Assembly (NCBI RefSeq): GCF_034366625.1
Contig: NZ_JAXMIH010000016.1
Span: forward strand, 1 to 64,000
Reading direction: 5' to 3'
From: Prosthecobacter sp.
Lineage (GTDB): Bacteria > Verrucomicrobiota > Verrucomicrobiia > Verrucomicrobiales > Verrucomicrobiaceae
DNA: 64,000 bases
Both the position numbers and the translations under genes were made by a program. Numbering within the stretch: the first letter of the stretch is position 1; each line of letters opens with the position of its first letter. The notes beneath the pieces were generated by a model. The model did not search any database. It was not told the origin of the DNA and was given only the letters and a program-made list of their open reading frames with translations. Positions 52,696 through 61,311 of the stretch are shown here, one piece after another.

Positions 52696-53883
52696 ATGGC
52701 ATCGAATTTTGAAATCCTGCGTCCCCTGGAAGAAGACACGTCCAGTACGCTCTATCTCGTCCGCGACAAAAAACGCGGCCGTGAATCCTGCCTACGACGG
52801 TTTAAAACGCAAAAACAGGAGGATATCGAGGGGCTGAAGGAGCTTTTCATGCAGGTCTCCCACATCGACAGCCCGCATCTGGAGCCGGTGGTCGAATTCG
52901 GCACCGACAGGGAGGGGTTCTTCGCGGTGACCGAAGGGCTGCCACCGGGCGAGACACTGAGCACCGTGCTGGAGCGAGGCCCGCTGACCATCGCGGAATT
53001 TGAAACCGTGGCGCTGCAACTGATGACCGTGCTGGACGAACTGCATGAGCAGGCGGTCGTGCACGGCAGCCTGCGCCCGGATTTTGTGCGCATCACCGGG
53101 GCTTCCGCCGCGAACTGGCGCGTCACGCTGCACGGTTTCGGCCAGGGCTTCGCCGGTCGTGACGATAGCAAGGAGGAGCAAATCCGCGCCTACCGCTGCA
53201 CTGCGCCGGAGCAGTGGCAGGACGGTACGACGCGACGCCGCACCGATGTCTATGCCCTGGGCTGCGTGCTATATGAGGCGTTGGCCGCAAGACCGCCCTT
53301 CGATGGCAAGGTATTGAAGGAACTCCGCCTCAAGCACATCAGCCATGATCTGCCGCCCTTGCAAAAGATCTCCTCGCATGTACCGGGCTGGATGTGCGCC
53401 TGGGTGATGCACCTGCTGGCCGTGGATCCCGAGCAGCGCCCACGTAAGGCGGCGGTGGCCCGTGAGCTTTTTGAGCGTCGAGAGGCACCAAACCTGCCGG
53501 AACTACCACCGCGCTCGGAAACACCGGCTGAGATCGCGCCCACCACACCACCGGTCAGCCTGAATCCGCAACCGCCCTCCTCACCCGTCGTTCTGCCCAC
53601 GGCTCATCACGGAGCACGCCATCATGCGACCTCGAGCACGATCCCCATCGCCGCCGGTCCCCATGTGGCCGCCGCCAGGGCGAAACGACCCACGACCATC
53701 GTGGCAGCACCACGCAAAACCTACGCGCCGCCACGCAAACCGCCGGCCCCGGCAGGGAACAACCTCAAGCCCAAGCTGATCGCCGCAGCCGCAGTCGTGC
53801 TGCTGCTGGTGATTTTCATGCTGTCTCGCTGTGGGAAGGCTCCTGCACCTGTGAAGGGAAAACCGGGGCAAAAACAGCGCTGA
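52696..53883 (+). CDS. Ser/Thr kinase-like pseudokinase with C-terminal membrane helix
   Basis: A 395-residue protein with a Hanks-type kinase fold (residues about 5-260) followed by a Pro-rich linker (about 265-355) and a membrane helix (LIAAAAVVLLLVIFML, about 361-377). Catalytic features are gone: the Gly-rich loop reads LEEDTSSTLYL, the HRD motif is VVHGSLRPD (Asp to Ser), the Asn of that loop is missing, and the DFG Asp is replaced (LHGFGQG). Structural motifs remain (TAPEQW for APE, DVYALGCVLYEAL). It is therefore a likely scaffold or sensor rather than an active kinase. Divergent from potABC. Confidence 0.82.
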   Translation: MASNFEILRPLEEDTSSTLYLVRDKKRGRESCLRRFKTQKQEDIEGLKELFMQVSHIDSPHLEPVVEFGTDREGFFAVTEGLPPGETLSTVLERGPLTIAEFETVALQLMTVLDELHEQAVVHGSLRPDFVRITGASAANWRVTLHGFGQGFAGRDDSKEEQIRAYRCTAPEQWQDGTTRRRTDVYALGCVLYEALAARPPFDGKVLKELRLKHISHDLPPLQKISSHVPGWMCAWVMHLLAVDPEQRPRKAAVARELFERREAPNLPELPPRSETPAEIAPTTPPVSLNPQPPSSPVVLPTAHHGARHHATSSTIPIAAGPHVAAARAKRPTTIVAAPRKTYAPPRKPPAPAGNNLKPKLIAAAAVVLLLVIFMLSRCGKAPAPVKGKPGQKQR

Positions 53884-53894
53884 GACACAACGAC

Positions 53895-53922
53895 GTGAAG
53901 CAGACATCGCTGCCTGCTTCAC
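53895..53922. terminator. hairpin between the convergent pseudokinase and DUF1111 genes
   Basis: GTGAAGCAG (53895-53903) pairs perfectly with CTGCTTCAC (53914-53922); the loop contains CATCGCTGC, as in the 31026-31047 hairpin. It fills most of the 63-bp gap between two gene ends. Confidence 0.6.
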
Positions 53923-53946
53923 GCACCCATTGCACTCCACTCACTC

Positions 53947-55275
53947 TCAGATCGACATCAGAAAGTCGAGCAACTGCTGCACCTGCTGGTTGGTGAGCCT
54001 CAGGTAGCGCTCTTTCGCCGCCTTAGCCTCGCCATCATGCGCCTTGATCGCATCATTGACCGTCGCGGCACGCCCGTCGTGCAGATACGGGGCGCTGGCG
54101 CGCAGGCCCCACAGCGGCGCGGTCTTCATGTCGCGCACATCGGCGGTGCCTTGAGCGATGCCGTCGCCCAGAGCGCCCATGTCATGCAGCAGCAGGTCGG
54201 AGAACAACCACACCTCCTGGTTGCGCAGAGAAGCGGAGCGATTGGGACCTGTGCGCATCACCGGCACATGACAGGTCGCGCAGCCGACAGTTTGAAACAC
54301 ATTTCTTCCAGCCACGGCGCTTGGCGTCAGTTGCAGGCGCGGCGGAGCGCCAAGCCATTGCATGAACTCGGCCAGCCGGTCGATGTCTCCCCTGCCCTGC
54401 GCATCCAGCGTGTCCTCAGGATCGGCGACCGTGTCGTACTGGCTGAGAAGCTGCGCATTGCCATTCGGCGCGTTTTCCACCGGGAACAGGCGGTTGGTGA
54501 TGCCCATCTCGTTCACATACGCCTCACCGGAAAATGTCAGCAGAGTGGCGACTTGTGCTTTCCAGCCAAAACGGCCAATCATGTTCCGCCCTGTCGCCGC
54601 ATCCTGCACACGGGACACCTTTCCCAGCACACCATCCACTGGCTGCCGCCTCACGTTGCGCAGAATCTCCGCGTCCGGGATCGCCTCGATCAGACCGAGG
54701 CCAAAGAGCGGCGTGGTATTGCGCTGTGCCACCACGTTCGCCTCCGGCGGCACGACCTCATGCACCGCCGAATTGATCTCGCGCTCCTGCAACAGTGAAC
54801 CACCCAACGTCGCCAGCGGATTGAACACGCCGTTCTCCGTGCGGCCGAAACGCGTCACATTGAACACACTCGCTCCGCCGACAGCAGGCGACGAATGGCA
54901 GATCACGCACGAGGAACCGTTGAAAATCGGCCCCAAGCCGCTGGTATCCGTCTCCACGGCTTCAAAGTCGGCCCTGCCATCGCGAAACTCCTGCAACTCG
55001 CGCCGCGTGAGTCCTGGCAGCGGATCACCGAACTGCGGTTGTCGCGGATTGGGCGGAGGCGTTTGCGGGATCTGCGCCGGTTGCGGACGTTGCGAAGGCT
55101 GCTTCAGCGGAGGCGGTGGCGGTGGCGTCCGAGGAGCCGGCTGCGTGGCCGGAGCCGCAGGCGCGTTGCGCGGGGGCGGTGGCGGCTGCTTTTTCGGTGC
55201 CTGGGCGCTGGCTGGCGTCACGATGGAGCACGCCAGCGCGAGCATGAGGATGGGGTGATTGCGGATCGCTTTCAT
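53947..55275 (-). CDS. di-heme oxidoreductase (DUF1111, putative thiol oxidoreductase)
   Basis: A 442-residue secreted protein with signal peptide (MKAIRNHPILMLALACSIVTPASA), a long Pro-rich linker (residues about 27-80), and two heme c motifs: SSCVICHSSPAVGG (about residue 120) and VGCATCHVPVMRTG (about 345). The order LPGLT, DFEAVE, GLGPIFNGSSC, PLFGLGLIEAIPD, GRFGWKAQ, and LHDMG is that of the DUF1111/DHOR family. It is thought to move electrons outside the cytoplasm; physiological partners are unknown. Divergent from the DUF3147 gene. Confidence 0.9.
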   Translation of the reverse strand: MKAIRNHPILMLALACSIVTPASAQAPKKQPPPPPRNAPAAPATQPAPRTPPPPPPLKQPSQRPQPAQIPQTPPPNPRQPQFGDPLPGLTRRELQEFRDGRADFEAVETDTSGLGPIFNGSSCVICHSSPAVGGASVFNVTRFGRTENGVFNPLATLGGSLLQEREINSAVHEVVPPEANVVAQRNTTPLFGLGLIEAIPDAEILRNVRRQPVDGVLGKVSRVQDAATGRNMIGRFGWKAQVATLLTFSGEAYVNEMGITNRLFPVENAPNGNAQLLSQYDTVADPEDTLDAQGRGDIDRLAEFMQWLGAPPRLQLTPSAVAGRNVFQTVGCATCHVPVMRTGPNRSASLRNQEVWLFSDLLLHDMGALGDGIAQGTADVRDMKTAPLWGLRASAPYLHDGRAATVNDAIKAHDGEAKAAKERYLRLTNQQVQQLLDFLMSI

Positions 55276-55378
55276 AGCATGTGGTGTGGGTTGCGATCAC
55301 GCCCGTGCGCATGATCTTGCTGCCCCGGAAAAGCCCGCACGCAGAAAATCGTTACTGTATTTTTCAAACTCACCCGTC

Positions 55379-55738
55379 ATGACTCTCAAACTCCTCCTCA
55401 AATACCTCCTCAGCGCAGGCATCATCACCCTGGTGAGCGAAATGGTGAAACGCAGTGACAAAGCCGGCGCCCTCCTCGCCGCGCTGCCGTTCGTGAGCAT
55501 CATCACTTTGTTCTGGGTGCATTTTGAGAGCGCTCCTGAACTGCGGGCACAGAAGACCGCCGACCACATGTATTACATCTTCTGGTACGTGCTGCCCACG
55601 CTGCCCATGTTCCTGCTCTTTCCTGCCTTTCAACGCTGGTGGGGCTTTTACGGCGCCCTCGGCGGCAGCGCCGTGCTCACCATCGCCCTCTTCGCGCTGC
55701 TGCGCGTCATCACCGCCCGCTTTGGGTTGATGCTGTGA
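55379..55738 (+). CDS. DUF3147-family small membrane protein
   Basis: A 119-residue protein, MTLKLLLKYLLSAGIITL, with four hydrophobic helices (about residues 5-22, 33-48, 63-86, 92-112) and the DUF3147 pattern LVSEMVKRSDKAGALLAALPFVSI. Function unknown; members are found in many Gram-negative bacteria. The ATG at 55379 is preferred since the upstream in-frame part is not membrane-like. Confidence 0.82.
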   Translation: MTLKLLLKYLLSAGIITLVSEMVKRSDKAGALLAALPFVSIITLFWVHFESAPELRAQKTADHMYYIFWYVLPTLPMFLLFPAFQRWWGFYGALGGSAVLTIALFALLRVITARFGLML

Positions 55739-55762
55739 TCGAACTCATCTAACCACTCCGAC

Positions 55763-56860
55763 ATGAACACACCACTTTGCCGCTGGGGCATTCTCGGCGC
55801 CGCCTTCATCGCACGCAAAAACTGGCAGGCCATCCGCGATGCCGGAAACGCCACGCTGGTTGCTGTGGCCAGCCGTGATCTGGCTCGTGCGCAAAGTTTC
55901 ATCAATGAATGCCAGGGCAGCGCGCCGCATCCCACCGCTCCTGAGGCGATGGACAGCTACGATGCACTGCTCACGCGAACCGACATCGATGCCGTTTACA
56001 TTCCGCTGCCCACCGGATTGCGGAAGGAGTGGGTGATTCGCGCCGCGCAGGCCGGAAAACACGTTCTCGTCGAAAAACCTGTCGGTTGCGGCGCCACCGA
56101 TGTCGCCGAGATCATCGCCGCGTGTGAAAAGCACCACGTGCAGTTCATGGACGGCGTCATGTTCATGCACGGGCGCCGATTGAATCATCTGCGTGGCGTG
56201 GTAGATCGCGATGTCGGCCAGATCCGCCACATCGCCTCGCAATTCAGCTTCATGAGCGACGCGGAATTCCAGCGCACCAACATCCGTGCGCACGGCACGC
56301 TCGAACCACTCGGCTGTCTGGGCGATCTCGGCTGGTACTGCCTGCGCTTCACGCTTTGGGCCATGAACTACGCAGTCCCCACTCACGTCACCGGCCGCAT
56401 CCATGCCGAAACACGGCAAACCGATGACGCGCCGCCCGTACCGCTCGAATTCTCCGGCACGCTCACCTTCGCGGGCGGCACCAGTGCCTCGTTCTACTGC
56501 TCCTTCACCGCCGCGAACGCCCAGTGGGCCATCGTCAGTGGCGACAATGGCCTGCTGCAAGTCTCCGACTTCGTCCTGCCCTTCTCCGGCCCGCAAACCC
56601 ATTTCAGCATCACCCGCTCTGATTTCGTCCTCGACCGCTGCCAGTTCGACATGCACGAAGGCCGCAGCATCGAAACAATCGACGAACCCAGCAGCAACGC
56701 GCCCGGCTCGCAGGAATGCGGCATGTTTCAAACCTTTTCCCAACTCGTGCTCTCAGGCAAAATCGACCCGCACTGGCCCAACATCAGCCTGCTCACGCAA
56801 CGTGTGCTCGACGCCTGTCTGCGTTCGGCAAGAGCGGGAGGCGTGACCGTTGATTGTTGA
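55763..56860 (+). CDS. Gfo/Idh/MocA-family NAD(P)-dependent oxidoreductase
   Basis: A 365-residue protein with an N-terminal Rossmann domain (WGILGAAFIARKNWQAI, ASRDLARAQSF, DAVYIPLPTGLRKEWVIRAAQAGKHVLVEKP with the Glu-Lys-Pro motif near residue 103) and a C-terminal substrate-binding sheet (GDLGWYCLRFTLWAM with the conserved Asp and Tyr). These enzymes oxidise or reduce sugars, inositols or related compounds; the substrate is not clear. 24 bp downstream of the DUF3147 gene, same strand. Confidence 0.88.
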   Translation: MNTPLCRWGILGAAFIARKNWQAIRDAGNATLVAVASRDLARAQSFINECQGSAPHPTAPEAMDSYDALLTRTDIDAVYIPLPTGLRKEWVIRAAQAGKHVLVEKPVGCGATDVAEIIAACEKHHVQFMDGVMFMHGRRLNHLRGVVDRDVGQIRHIASQFSFMSDAEFQRTNIRAHGTLEPLGCLGDLGWYCLRFTLWAMNYAVPTHVTGRIHAETRQTDDAPPVPLEFSGTLTFAGGTSASFYCSFTAANAQWAIVSGDNGLLQVSDFVLPFSGPQTHFSITRSDFVLDRCQFDMHEGRSIETIDEPSSNAPGSQECGMFQTFSQLVLSGKIDPHWPNISLLTQRVLDACLRSARAGGVTVDC

Positions 56861-56984
56861 CGACGATGTTCTGACAAGGCAGTCAGGGATCAAACTGATT
56901 GTTCAAATGCCCCAGTGTCGCGAAATGAACCCGGTTGTCCTGGGGAACACAGACGTACTCATTTGGGACAACCCATTGAACGCT

Positions 56985-57467
56985 ATGAAAACACTCACCA
57001 AGCTTACCGCTATCGCGCTGCTGCTCATGAGCAGCACCGCCCTCCGTGCCGACCTCGCCGACATGGTGGCCTTGGCTATCTACGCAGACCAGCTTCAAAA
57101 CCAAGGTGTGCGAGGCCCCCAATTCACCCAACTGGTGGATCAACGTTACGTGATGCTGTATCCAGACTACAGGTACCAAGGCAATGGCATGGGCGGCTTC
57201 GTGCAGCAAATGCATGCCCGAGGCCTTTATGGCAAAGCCTTGGCCAATGCCATTCATGCCGAACAACAACGCCGTGGCATCGGCATGGGTCGTGGCAATG
57301 CGGGCATCCCACCCGGACAGCTCAAAAAAACCGGCATCGGCCTTTTCGGTCCAGGCAAGGTCAAGCCCGGCAAACCCAACACGGGTCTGTTCAACTTCCT
57401 GGGCAAGAACAAACCCAAGGATAAGCCTGCGTCATTCAGCACGGGCAAAGGCAAACACAAGAAATGA
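56985..57467 (+). CDS. small secreted basic protein of unknown function
   Basis: A 160-residue protein with signal peptide MKTLTKLTAIALLLMSSTALRA. It has a helical region (LADMVALAIYADQLQNQ; FVQQMHARGLYGKALANAIHAEQQ) and a Gly/Lys/Pro-rich tail (GLFGPGKVKPGKP, NKPKDKPASF, GKGKHKK). I recognise no family. The basic tail could contact nucleic acid or the cell wall (inference). It ends just before a convergent hairpin. Confidence 0.65.
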   Translation: MKTLTKLTAIALLLMSSTALRADLADMVALAIYADQLQNQGVRGPQFTQLVDQRYVMLYPDYRYQGNGMGGFVQQMHARGLYGKALANAIHAEQQRRGIGMGRGNAGIPPGQLKKTGIGLFGPGKVKPGKPNTGLFNFLGKNKPKDKPASFSTGKGKHKK

Positions 57468-57489
57468 TGTTTGCGCGGATGGAACAAAT

Positions 57490-57519
57490 GTGAGGCGGAG
57501 CACAAGCTGCCCGCCTCAC
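57490..57519. terminator. hairpin between the convergent small secreted gene and the TIM-barrel gene
   Basis: GTGAGGCGG (57490-57498) and CCGCCTCAC (57511-57519) are perfectly complementary and lie in the 69-bp gap between two gene ends. A weak T-tract follows on the plus strand. Confidence 0.6.
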
Positions 57520-57536
57520 TGGGACGACAGGCTTTG

Positions 57537-58382
57537 CTACAAATCCAGCACCTTGTCCATGCGCTTCGCCACATCGGCTAGGTAATCCCAGTTCCCGGCC
57601 TTCACCTCAGCAGCAGCCCACCCCGTATAATTGATCTTGACCAGTTCAGCGCGCACCGCGGCCCAGTTGATGCTGCCTTCGCCGAGCGGCTTGTCGAAAC
57701 CTTTGCGCATGCCTTCGTTCATTGCTCTGTCGAGGTCGTATTCCTTCACATCGAGCTTCTGGCTCCGCTTCCCAAGCACCTGCGCCCAATGCTCCGGCAC
57801 GCCCCAGCGCACCATGTTGCCGATGTCGAAATGCACCTGCACCCACGGGCTGCCCACTTCATCAATGAACCGCGCCATGTCGTAGGCGCTGATGAGAAAC
57901 GTGTTCCAGACATTTTCGATCAGCACCTTGATTCCCTGTTTCTCCGCATGCAGAGCAGCAGCCTTCATGCGTACAACTGACTCGTCCCACGTCTGCTGAA
58001 GCGGCTTGTCCTGCGGATAAGCCAGCACGACTAGCATCGAGTCACCATCGAGTTTCTTCGTGAGATCAATGCCCGCCTCCAGCCCATCGCTGCGTCCACC
58101 GACCGTGCCGTCGATGACCAACCCGCTCTCCTTGCTCGCGGCGATCCATTCATCCGCGTTATCTGTGTTCACATGACCGAGCAGACTCGGTTCCACACCT
58201 TCATAGCCGCAAGCACGCAGCTTCTTGAAAGCCTCCGTCAACGTCATGCCCTGCGCCGCCTTCTGCGCCATGCCCCACTTGAGCGATTTGCGAATCTTAC
58301 CCGTGAATTGCCCGGCATGAACGCCGGAAACCGGGATCGCAGCGGCAGCGGCGGAGGAGAGAATGAATGAGCGGCGGTTCAT
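57537..58382 (-). CDS. sugar phosphate isomerase/epimerase family TIM-barrel protein
   Basis: A 281-residue AP-endonuclease-2-type TIM-barrel with a twin-arginine-like signal (MNRRSFILSSAAAAAIPVSG). Motifs GYEGVEPSLLGHVN, VLIENVWNTFL (Glu metal ligand), VHFDIGNMVRWG (His/Asp), and a late Glu-rich AAAEVKAGNWDYL. Exported members are frequent in PVC bacteria and in sugar metabolism; xylose-isomerase-like or epimerase activity is assumed. Start ATG 58380-58382, divergent from the serpin. Confidence 0.85.
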   Translation of the reverse strand: MNRRSFILSSAAAAAIPVSGVHAGQFTGKIRKSLKWGMAQKAAQGMTLTEAFKKLRACGYEGVEPSLLGHVNTDNADEWIAASKESGLVIDGTVGGRSDGLEAGIDLTKKLDGDSMLVVLAYPQDKPLQQTWDESVVRMKAAALHAEKQGIKVLIENVWNTFLISAYDMARFIDEVGSPWVQVHFDIGNMVRWGVPEHWAQVLGKRSQKLDVKEYDLDRAMNEGMRKGFDKPLGEGSINWAAVRAELVKINYTGWAAAEVKAGNWDYLADVAKRMDKVLDL

Positions 58383-58508
58383 GGGTGTGGAGCAGCATCT
58401 CAGAAAATCGGAGCGCCTGTCGAGCTTGAAACAGTGCCTCAGCCCGCTTCACCCAAATTGCAGAAGCGATCCTTGCCGTGGATCAATCTCCCGAATTATA
58501 CTCCGCAC

Positions 58509-59705
58509 ATGCGCGCCTTGCTGACTTTGCTGCTCCTTGCCTGGAGCCTCCCTGCCCAGGAACCGAAACAACAGGCGGCCGCAGCCTCGAATGCCCACGC
58601 CTGCGAGCTGTTCCAATTCTTCCGTCAGATGACCGAGGGCAATTTTTGCTTCTCCCCTTTCAGTTCGCATCAGATCGCCAGCCTTCTCACAGCAGCGGCG
58701 AACGGTGAAACACAAGCCGAACTCGCAGCAGTTGCTCACATGGCCGATGGCACGGCAAAAGGGGTCGAAAATACCGGTGCGTTGCGTGCCGAATTAGCTG
58801 CCACTGCAGGCAGGGGAGCGCTTGGGTTGGAAATCACTAATTCACTATGGGCTGCAGATGCCAGCGACTTTCAGCCGTCGTTCTTGGAGTCCGCTCGCTC
58901 ACAATTCGGCGCAACGCTGCAAAAACTGCCGAAAGGCGATGCCACCACCTGCGCGGCCGCCGTGAATCTCTGGGTGCGTGAGAAGACACGCGGACGTGTG
59001 CCGCAGATCGTCGGCCCTGCCTCATTTGCGTCACCGGAACGCGCCGTGGTGGCCGTAAACACGGTGTATCTCAAAGGCCGCTGGTCGAGTCCCTTCGACC
59101 CCAGGCTCACCAAACCACGCTCATTCCAAACACCAAGCCAGGCCGTCATGCTGCCCACGATGCTGATGCCGCTCGGTGCGTTTGATTATGCCGAGGCCGA
59201 ATCCTGGCAATGCCTCGAAATGCCCATGACTAGCGGTGAGGTGAGCGTGCTAATCCTGCTGCCACGCAATGATCCCGCACGGTTAAAAATCGAAGCCAGT
59301 CTCAGCCCAGAACACTGGAACGCCGTGCGCAGCGGCATCGCCAACTGTGACGTGAACGTGATGCTGCCACGCTTTGGCTACAGCACGCAACTCAGCCTCA
59401 AGGCACTCTGGCAGGCGCTGGGCGCGAAACGTTTGTTCCAGGCGGGTGCCGCTGATCTCTCCAACGGCCTGTCGGCGGGCAACTGGTTCATCAGCGACGT
59501 CTCGCACGAGGCAATGATCGAAGTGAACGAACTCGGTGCCGAAGCCGCTGCTGCAACCCTTGGTCCGAGAGACCCTTTCGGAGCCGCTCCTAATCCGCCC
59601 AAACGTCGTAATGTCAGCTTCATCGCCAACCGTCCCTTCATCTGGGTGCTGCGGCATCAAGCCACTGGATTGATTCTGTTCATGGGACGTTACGCAGGAG
59701 CTTGA
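58509..59705 (+). CDS. secreted serpin-family protease inhibitor
   Basis: A 398-residue serpin with signal peptide MRALLTLLLLAWSLPAQ (ATG 58509). The body has typical elements: NFCFSPFSSHQIASLL (residues about 45-60), LEITNSLWAAD, VNLWVREKTRGRVPQIV, AVNTVYLKGRWSSPFD, and the C-terminal NRPFIWVLRHQATGLILFMGRY. The hinge of the reactive-centre loop reads NELGAEAAAATL (about residue 347), i.e. small residues as needed for an inhibitory serpin. Counting from Gly15 to P1 gives Phe in GPRDPF-GAAPN, so a chymotrypsin-like target is predicted. Its stop overlaps or abuts the amidase start region. Confidence 0.88.
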   Translation: MRALLTLLLLAWSLPAQEPKQQAAAASNAHACELFQFFRQMTEGNFCFSPFSSHQIASLLTAAANGETQAELAAVAHMADGTAKGVENTGALRAELAATAGRGALGLEITNSLWAADASDFQPSFLESARSQFGATLQKLPKGDATTCAAAVNLWVREKTRGRVPQIVGPASFASPERAVVAVNTVYLKGRWSSPFDPRLTKPRSFQTPSQAVMLPTMLMPLGAFDYAEAESWQCLEMPMTSGEVSVLILLPRNDPARLKIEASLSPEHWNAVRSGIANCDVNVMLPRFGYSTQLSLKALWQALGAKRLFQAGAADLSNGLSAGNWFISDVSHEAMIEVNELGAEAAAATLGPRDPFGAAPNPPKRRNVSFIANRPFIWVLRHQATGLILFMGRYAGA

Positions 59706-59719
59706 GCATCACTCATGAC

Positions 59720-61204
59720 ATGAAACGCCGCCGCCTTCTTCAATCTGCCGCCTTGGCGCTCTGCCCGGCAGCCTGCGTGGAAAAACTACGCTCTCCGCTG
59801 CCATTCGCCACCCTTGCCGATCTCGCGGCCCTGCTTGAGGCGAAGAACACGACGCCGCTGCTGCTTGCCGAACATTTCCTGGAGCGCATCGCAAGGCTGG
59901 ACCGTTCCGGGCCGCGACTGAGTGCGATCATTGAACTCAACCCTGAGGTCAAAACGATCGCCGCCTCGTGCAAACCCGGCCTGCTGCATGGCCTGCCGGT
60001 CTTGATCAAGGACAACATCGAAACCGCCGATGCCATGCAAACCACGGCAGGTTCGCTGGCACTACGAAATCACAAACCAGCACGCGACGCAGCGCTCGTA
60101 TCTCGATTGCGCGAGGCTGGCGCCATCATTCTCGGCAAAACGAATCTCAGCGAGTGGGCGAACATCCGCTCGCCCGATTCCACCAGCGGTTGGAGCGCAC
60201 GCGGTGGTCTCACGCGCAATCCGCACAAGCTCACGCACAGCGCCAGCGGCTCCAGTTCCGGCTCCGCAGTCGCCGTGGCGGCAGGACTGGCTCCGGCGGC
60301 GATTGGCACGGAAACCAACGGCTCCATCATTAGTCCGGCCAGCGCCTGCGGCATTGTCGGCTTCAAACCAACGGTCGGACTCATCAGCGGGGCGGGTATC
60401 ATCCCGATCACCCATCATCAAGACACCGCAGGGCCAATGACGCTCACCGTTCGCGATGCTGCGATGCTCATGCAGGTGCTCAGCAAAGATTTCAGCGCAG
60501 AACTGCCGCACGACGCCCTGAAAGGCGCACGCCTCGGCGTGCTGCGGAAACAAAGTGGCAAGCACCCGCAGGTGCTCGCGCTGTTTGAAACTGCGCTGCA
60601 AAAACTGCGTGATGCCGGGGCCATCATTATCGATTCCGTTGAACTGCCGAACACTCGCGAAGCCGGCTCCCTGTCCTGGAAGGCCATGCTGATCGAACTG
60701 CGCACCGATTTGAACGCCTACCTCGAACAGCGTGGCGGTGACGTGCGCGCGCTGGCGGAATTGATCGCCTTCAATGAAAAACATCGCGACGCCGAAATGC
60801 CGCACTTCGGCCAGGAGTTCTTCGAGCAGGCGGAACAACTCGGCACACCGGAAATCATCGCCGCAGGCCAGAAAGCTCGACAGCTTGCCAAAAAACTCGC
60901 CGGGCCGGAAGGAATCGACGCTGCGCTCCAAGCTCACGGTCTCGACGCCCTGATCTGCCCCACCAACGATCCTGTCGGCGTGATCGACCTGGAAAAAGGC
61001 GACACCAATGAGCGCGTCGCCAGCACTCCTGCCGCCGTGGCCGGCTACCCACATCTCACCGTGCCCATGGGCTTCGTGAACAGCCTGCCGGTCGGTTTTT
61101 CTTTCATCGGCACTGCTGGAGCAGATGCGCGCATGCTTGCCCTCGGGCATGGCTTCGAGCAGATCACACTGGCACGTCGTCCGCCGACGTTCAGCGCAGG
61201 ATAA
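59720..61204 (+). CDS. amidase-signature enzyme with Tat-type leader
   Basis: A 494-residue amidase. Leader MKRRRLLQSAALALCPAAC suggests Tat export with a Cys that may be lipidated. The amidase core has the Lys of the triad in VLIKDNIETADAM (about residue 94), GKTNLSEWANIRS, SASGSSSGSAVAVAAG (cis-Ser, about 180) and GTETNGSIISPASACG with the nucleophilic Ser (about 204). It hydrolyses amide bonds; the substrate is unknown. The ATG at 59720 is 15 bp after the serpin stop; a TTG start would overlap it. Confidence 0.9.
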   Translation: MKRRRLLQSAALALCPAACVEKLRSPLPFATLADLAALLEAKNTTPLLLAEHFLERIARLDRSGPRLSAIIELNPEVKTIAASCKPGLLHGLPVLIKDNIETADAMQTTAGSLALRNHKPARDAALVSRLREAGAIILGKTNLSEWANIRSPDSTSGWSARGGLTRNPHKLTHSASGSSSGSAVAVAAGLAPAAIGTETNGSIISPASACGIVGFKPTVGLISGAGIIPITHHQDTAGPMTLTVRDAAMLMQVLSKDFSAELPHDALKGARLGVLRKQSGKHPQVLALFETALQKLRDAGAIIIDSVELPNTREAGSLSWKAMLIELRTDLNAYLEQRGGDVRALAELIAFNEKHRDAEMPHFGQEFFEQAEQLGTPEIIAAGQKARQLAKKLAGPEGIDAALQAHGLDALICPTNDPVGVIDLEKGDTNERVASTPAAVAGYPHLTVPMGFVNSLPVGFSFIGTAGADARMLALGHGFEQITLARRPPTFSAG

Positions 61205-61311
61205 GACACATCTTTGCCAGCATTGGAGGCGACTTGGCTGTAAAAACGCAGCCCTTGCCATCGTAGGCACAATCATACAGGTCAGCAGCACTTTCATACC
61301 ACCCAGAAACC

